DNA from: Reticulitermes lucifugus
Taxonomy: Eukaryota > Arthropoda > Insecta > Blattodea > Rhinotermitidae
NCBI GenBank assembly: GCA_026260175.1
Contig: JAKCWW010001073.1
Location: 17,866-81,865, forward strand
Direction of reading: 5' to 3'
DNA length: 64,000 bases
Shown here: positions 60,324-64,000 of the stretch, in pieces
Position numbering within the stretch: position 1 is the stretch's first letter
Layout of the letters: every line of letters starts with the position of its first letter
Position numbers and translations under genes: made by a program
Notes under the pieces: generated by a model
Databases searched by the model: none
Seen by the model: the letters and a program-made list of their open reading frames with translations, nothing else
Told to the model about the DNA's origin: nothing

Positions 60324-62618
60324 CTGGAAAAGAAAAGAAAGAAATCCAATGTTAGTTAATATTACTAGACATTCTCACACAGATATAAGTCATGCAAGTC
60401 AGATCAACTGAATTATGTTTATAAGAATGCAATTATTGATGTTCTGAGTACCACATACATGATAAAATAAATTGTATAACACTGCATAATAGTGAAAATG
60501 AGCTGCAGGTAATAATACTAATCATGTTTTGGGGTTTCTGCACTATGTGACAGTGGGCTGTGTTTCAAACCAACTTGCTGCCCCATGGTGAAGTGCGTAG
60601 GTAGAGAGTCTCCCAGCTACACAGGCAGGTGGACCCTCAGACCCACCAGAGGGGGAAAAGGGCCAACGCACAGCCCAAGCCAATAGGAATACTGACAGGG
60701 AATTGTGACAAACTTGACTCTTCTCAGGTCCACAACTTTAACCAATGCCAGGTGGCACATGGTGTAAAAATGTCTTCCTAATGTTTTGCTTGTGTGTTCA
60801 ACACACACAAGAATGCTTAATTTTTCTCAGTTGTGGGTCCAGTAGCATGCAATATGGTACCAATACATACGCACCAAATTTTGTAAAACAGTGGCATGCA
60901 GACAAGCATCTTTTTTAATGTTTCCATATTGATGAAATGTTTTAAAAATCTGGATTGGAACAGAATGTGTTAAATACCCCAACATTTATATATGATTCTG
61001 AAAATGGTATATTACATTCAGAACAATTTTTTCATGATAAGACAATAATCAGAGTCCATGAGAAAATGACCCCACATGCCAAAATTCCTTCAACGTGAAG
61101 AAAGAGATTCTGAGCACAGGAATATTATGGCACTGTTTACACCATTTGGTGATGTCGGACTGTCATATAATTATTATTGTTAATAGTAATCAAAATCTGT
61201 GCATGATGGATAATATTCATTAACATACAGAGTAACAGAAAGAATCTCAGATTTCTATCACTGATGCAATAGTAAAAACAAAAAACAAGAAATTTTATTA
61301 CCCAACTTATGTAACAACACTAGCAAACAGACCCCATTTATTTCAGTATACAAAATTATTACATTTTAGCTTGGGAGCATGGGAACAATGTTTTATATAC
61401 TTCATAATTTTAAACAGATCTAAAAGTTATAGTACTAAACAGGTGGAACATCTTAATGCAGCTTGTAGACTCCTTGTACGTATGATAACTACAGAATACA
61501 CAGAACTTAACATTCTCTTTGTTAAGAGCTGAATAATGACATTCAACAGCACAAAAAAAAAAACTACTGTATTTGATGGTGCCTTTTTCAACTGCACACA
61601 TTACATAGAATTCTCAATACTGTATAATTTGTAATGGCTCTTGAAAAACAAGAACACATTAAAATCTACTGATAAACATGAACAGTACAGAATTTATTAA
61701 GACCTGCATAATTTAATGAAACAAACGCCGTCTCATTTACTTCATCTTGTCAGTTCTTCATGTAATTAAATATGCAAAATGAAGAGGACATAAAATATCC
61801 CCTCCCAGACACAAAGAATTGTTTATTTCTCTTTCAATAAATTATTTAATACAGATAAACATACCACAACAAATTGTTTAATGGCTAGACAGGAAATTCA
61901 TATACATTTACAAAACACAAAAAAGGACAATTTTTACATTACTTTTTTTCCCCCTGGAAATCTGTTGGTATATAATATGGCATAATTTTATAAATCCTGG
62001 AAGACATAAGTTACTAACTGTAATCATGGATACTGGTGCATGTGTGTGCAATCAAATTAAAAACATACAGCAGACATTCAGTTTCCAATACATCTCCAGT
62101 AGGTGCCTTCTAATGCAAAAGAAATAAAATGAAACAGAAATATGCCATGACCAAGTGCCTCTTGACACTGCTTTAAAGAATACCAAGCATTCTCTTCCAA
62201 CGTTAACAACATATAATCCAATTCATATAAGACAATCAGGCAGTTAGAGTATTAATCTAAGTGCAGTTTAACTAGTTTTCTATTACTTTTATTCAGATAT
62301 ATATACAATAATTGAAATTTATATCCCTGCAATTCAAATCAAATATGAGTCTAAAATAGAAATATTCTTAAACTTTGAATAAGCTGCTATCTTGTATATC
62401 TAAAGCTTATGACTGGTAACAGCCCACATCTGTGCAAAGAATACCTGCTATAAATTAAACAAATCAGGCAATGAAAGTAGCAGTAAATTTGAACTGACGT
62501 GTACTCTTGGTCACGGGTACTTCGGATGCTGCTTGTAAATGGTTAAAAATGTACTTATTACGTCCACTGTGAAAATGAAATATTTTCACAGCTTCATATG
62601 TGTTATTATTTCTACATT
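60324..62618. other. Intronic interval between Z1 and Z2
   Basis: AT-rich, with no common repeat of this window that I can see apart from simple A runs. A short GC-richer piece at 60570-60720 may be a repeat fragment. No gene recognised. Confidence 0.55.
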
Positions 62619-62926
62619 CTAATTATTGTAAGAATGAATGTTCTTCATATGCTGAAGTAGGTTTCCTTTCTGAGTGGTTTTATGTGAACAGTACAAACAC
62701 TGAAACTGAGGTTCTTTGCCACACTCCAACCTGCGATGACGCAACAGATTTCTGTTGTAACTGTATGTCTTCCCACAGTCTGGACATACAAAACTGTTAC
62801 ACTGTAGGTTACTGAGTCTTCTACTGGCAAACTGCTGCTGCTGGACTCCAGAAGATACTAATGTGTCTTGGACATAAACTTCGTCTGTCTGAAGCCATAC
62901 TTGTCTGCTATCCCAAGAACCAGGAT
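62619..62926 (-). CDS. lola: lola alternative terminal exon Z1 (zinc-finger pair)
   Basis: First alternative 3' exon in transcription order. It follows an acceptor ending TTTTCTTGTAG; two bases (AT) complete a split codon, then 101 residues run to TAG. The finger frame contains no usable upstream start, so only splicing to the common BTB exons makes it a protein. Finger 1 is C2HC (C47, C50, H63, C68); finger 2 is C2H2 (C76, C79, H92, H97); between them is ECGKEPQFQ, the lola signature. The linker has a short QQQQ run at residues 28-31. Lola isoforms are nuclear DNA-binding regulators of axon guidance and cell fate, each isoform with its own finger pair. A possible AATAAA lies about 325 bp downstream (62288-62293). 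Confidence 0.88.
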
Positions 62927-62998
62927 CTACAAGAAAATAGATCCATGTTATTACTGTTCAAATTTACATTATGATAAATACAGGAAAATCAAGAACTG

Positions 62999-63175
62999 AA
63001 TTACCATATTTCCCACCACTTTTTTCTTACCACAAAAAGGCCCCAAAAATCACCCTGCATCCTATCAGAAGCTTAAATTACATAAGTAGGCTCTTAAATC
63101 CACACACATTCCCTGCTAATTATAGGGTGTGTCTTATCACCTGTAGTGTCTTATGACGCAAGAAAATACGGCACT
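62999..63175. mobile_element. Inverted-repeat element G, copy 1
   Basis: Starts ATTACCATATTTCCC and ends GACGCAAGAAAATACGGC; the internal GTGTGTCTTATCACC and GTGTCTTATGACGC give the complementary element terminus. More diverged than the copy at 63.8 kb. Confidence 0.55.
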
Positions 63176-63778
63176 TTTGTACTGATAACCACACCATCAC
63201 AGGTTGGTCTTCAAGCTTGCATTCAAACTTCACTCATAATTCATGGGCCACATTCAGTTCCTCTCATTTTTAGAACATTCTTCAGTCAACTGTCAGTCTT
63301 ACAGCTATAAACTTGTATTTGAAACTTATAAAGGTCTTACCTTGACAAACAGATGAACACCTGTCTGCTATACTTCTTATGGTGACATTAGTTTTTGTTC
63401 TTACATTTAATGTCTTACATTTCATAAACCTTCTTAACACATTTAATGCCACACCCATCACCTGATGGGCTCAAATTTACTGCATGTCTGTGCTTATCCT
63501 GTTCAGAGACGTGCTGTTACGACTACATAAGTAAAAGTACGGTAATTTTTGCTTACAGATGTCCAAATATAGAGATACTACATGGCTTGTCAACATTTGC
63601 AAAAGCTGGAACATGTGGTGAACTATTTAAATTCTATTACACTTGTCCCTTTCCATTTCTTTGAGCACAGGAAGTTCAAAATACAGGTTTTGGTGGAAAA
63701 GTGGTTGGTCCAACAAGTAAAAACCCCAGGACAGGGACACAGCAGTGAATGTGTTAAATGGGTTATACAACAAAAATT

Positions 63779-63882
63779 ACCGTATTTTTCGGCATATAAG
63801 ACGCACTTTTTTCACCTAAAAATTTGTCTGAAAAATGGAGTGCGTCCTATACGCCGGTGTGTCTTGTATGCCGAAAAATATG
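63779..63882. mobile_element. Inverted-repeat element G, copy 2
   Basis: Begins ACCGTATTTTTCGGCATATA, then AGACGCAC; the right end GTGTCTTGTATGCCGAAAAA with TATGG is its complement with few mismatches. This CCGTATTTTTCGGC...AGACGCAC terminus is a motif I have seen at the ends of DNA-transposon-derived repeats in many animals. Confidence 0.7.
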
Positions 63883-63894
63883 GGAAATTTTGAT

Positions 63895-64000
63895 CTGTCA
63901 AAGTCCCCTCCCAGGGGACACCGCCTTAACGAAGCATTGTCCGTGCGGGCGGAGAGGGTTTGAGTGCCCCAAAGAAGCTGGGGGCTAAACCGGCGGTAGC
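63895..64000. repeat. GC-rich block at window edge
   Basis: Abrupt change to GC-rich sequence (CCTCCCAGGGGACACCGCC, GTGCGGGCGGAGAGGG, CTAAACCGGCGGTAGC) in an AT-rich setting; likely the start of another repeat, cut by the window end. Confidence 0.45.

Larger units (their letters stand above)
62927..64000. other. Right flank: intron leading towards the common lola exons
   Basis: Contains two related inverted-repeat elements (62999-63175 and 63779-63882) and a GC-rich block to the edge. No coding exon recognised; the BTB exons must lie beyond the edge or be joined by long introns. Confidence 0.55.

Noticed and set aside
62645-62830. 61-residue minus-strand Met frame as the gene product
   Set aside because: Shadow of Z1; the finger pair is in the frame from the acceptor at 62926.

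Overview
The window looks like a stretch of insect nuclear genome. It is AT-rich, has large repeat-filled introns, and carries tRNA-derived SINEs, non-LTR retrotransposon tails and many foldback elements. The repeats resemble those I associate with cockroaches and termites (Blattodea); that is inference, not proof. The backbone is the 3' half of a longitudinals lacking (lola)-type BTB zinc-finger gene on the minus strand, transcribed from right to left. No BTB/common exon lies inside the window; it should lie beyond base 64000.

From about 62.9 kb down to 8.2 kb I count 17 alternative terminal exons (Z1 to Z17 in transcription order). Each has a polypyrimidine-AG acceptor, a variable linker, one pair of zinc fingers joined by an ECGKEP-like linker, and its own stop codon. 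In 16 of the 17 exactly two bases precede the first full codon, so all fit one shared upstream donor. Z12 (23.7-24.0 kb) breaks this rule. Z1 and Z2 have no methionine in the finger frame and are easily missed. Z10/Z11 are tandem duplicates including linker and intron flank, and Z17-Z16-Z15-Z14 run in an A-B-A'-B' pattern.

Left of the array (2.28-4.64 kb, minus strand) is a second, unrelated candidate gene: a CBP/p300-type TAZ1 zinc-finger domain split across two exons (finger 1 begins at about 4.13-4.24 kb and ends at 2.28-2.45 kb) with a phase-0 junction. Upstream of it are a Gly/Pro/Gln-rich segment and 36-bp coding-like repeats. These contain a two-base deletion and an in-frame stop, so the locus is either decaying or contains an unannotated intron. 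Its phases do not fit lola splicing.

The rest is introns and flank: two copies of an unclassified dispersed repeat (0.2-1.35 and 4.93-5.7 kb), at least three SINE-like families, three retrotransposon 3' ends, two minisatellites, several hairpins, and a very abundant foldback family present in most introns. One foldback contains a 50-N assembly gap. I see no rRNA, functional tRNA or CRISPR features.
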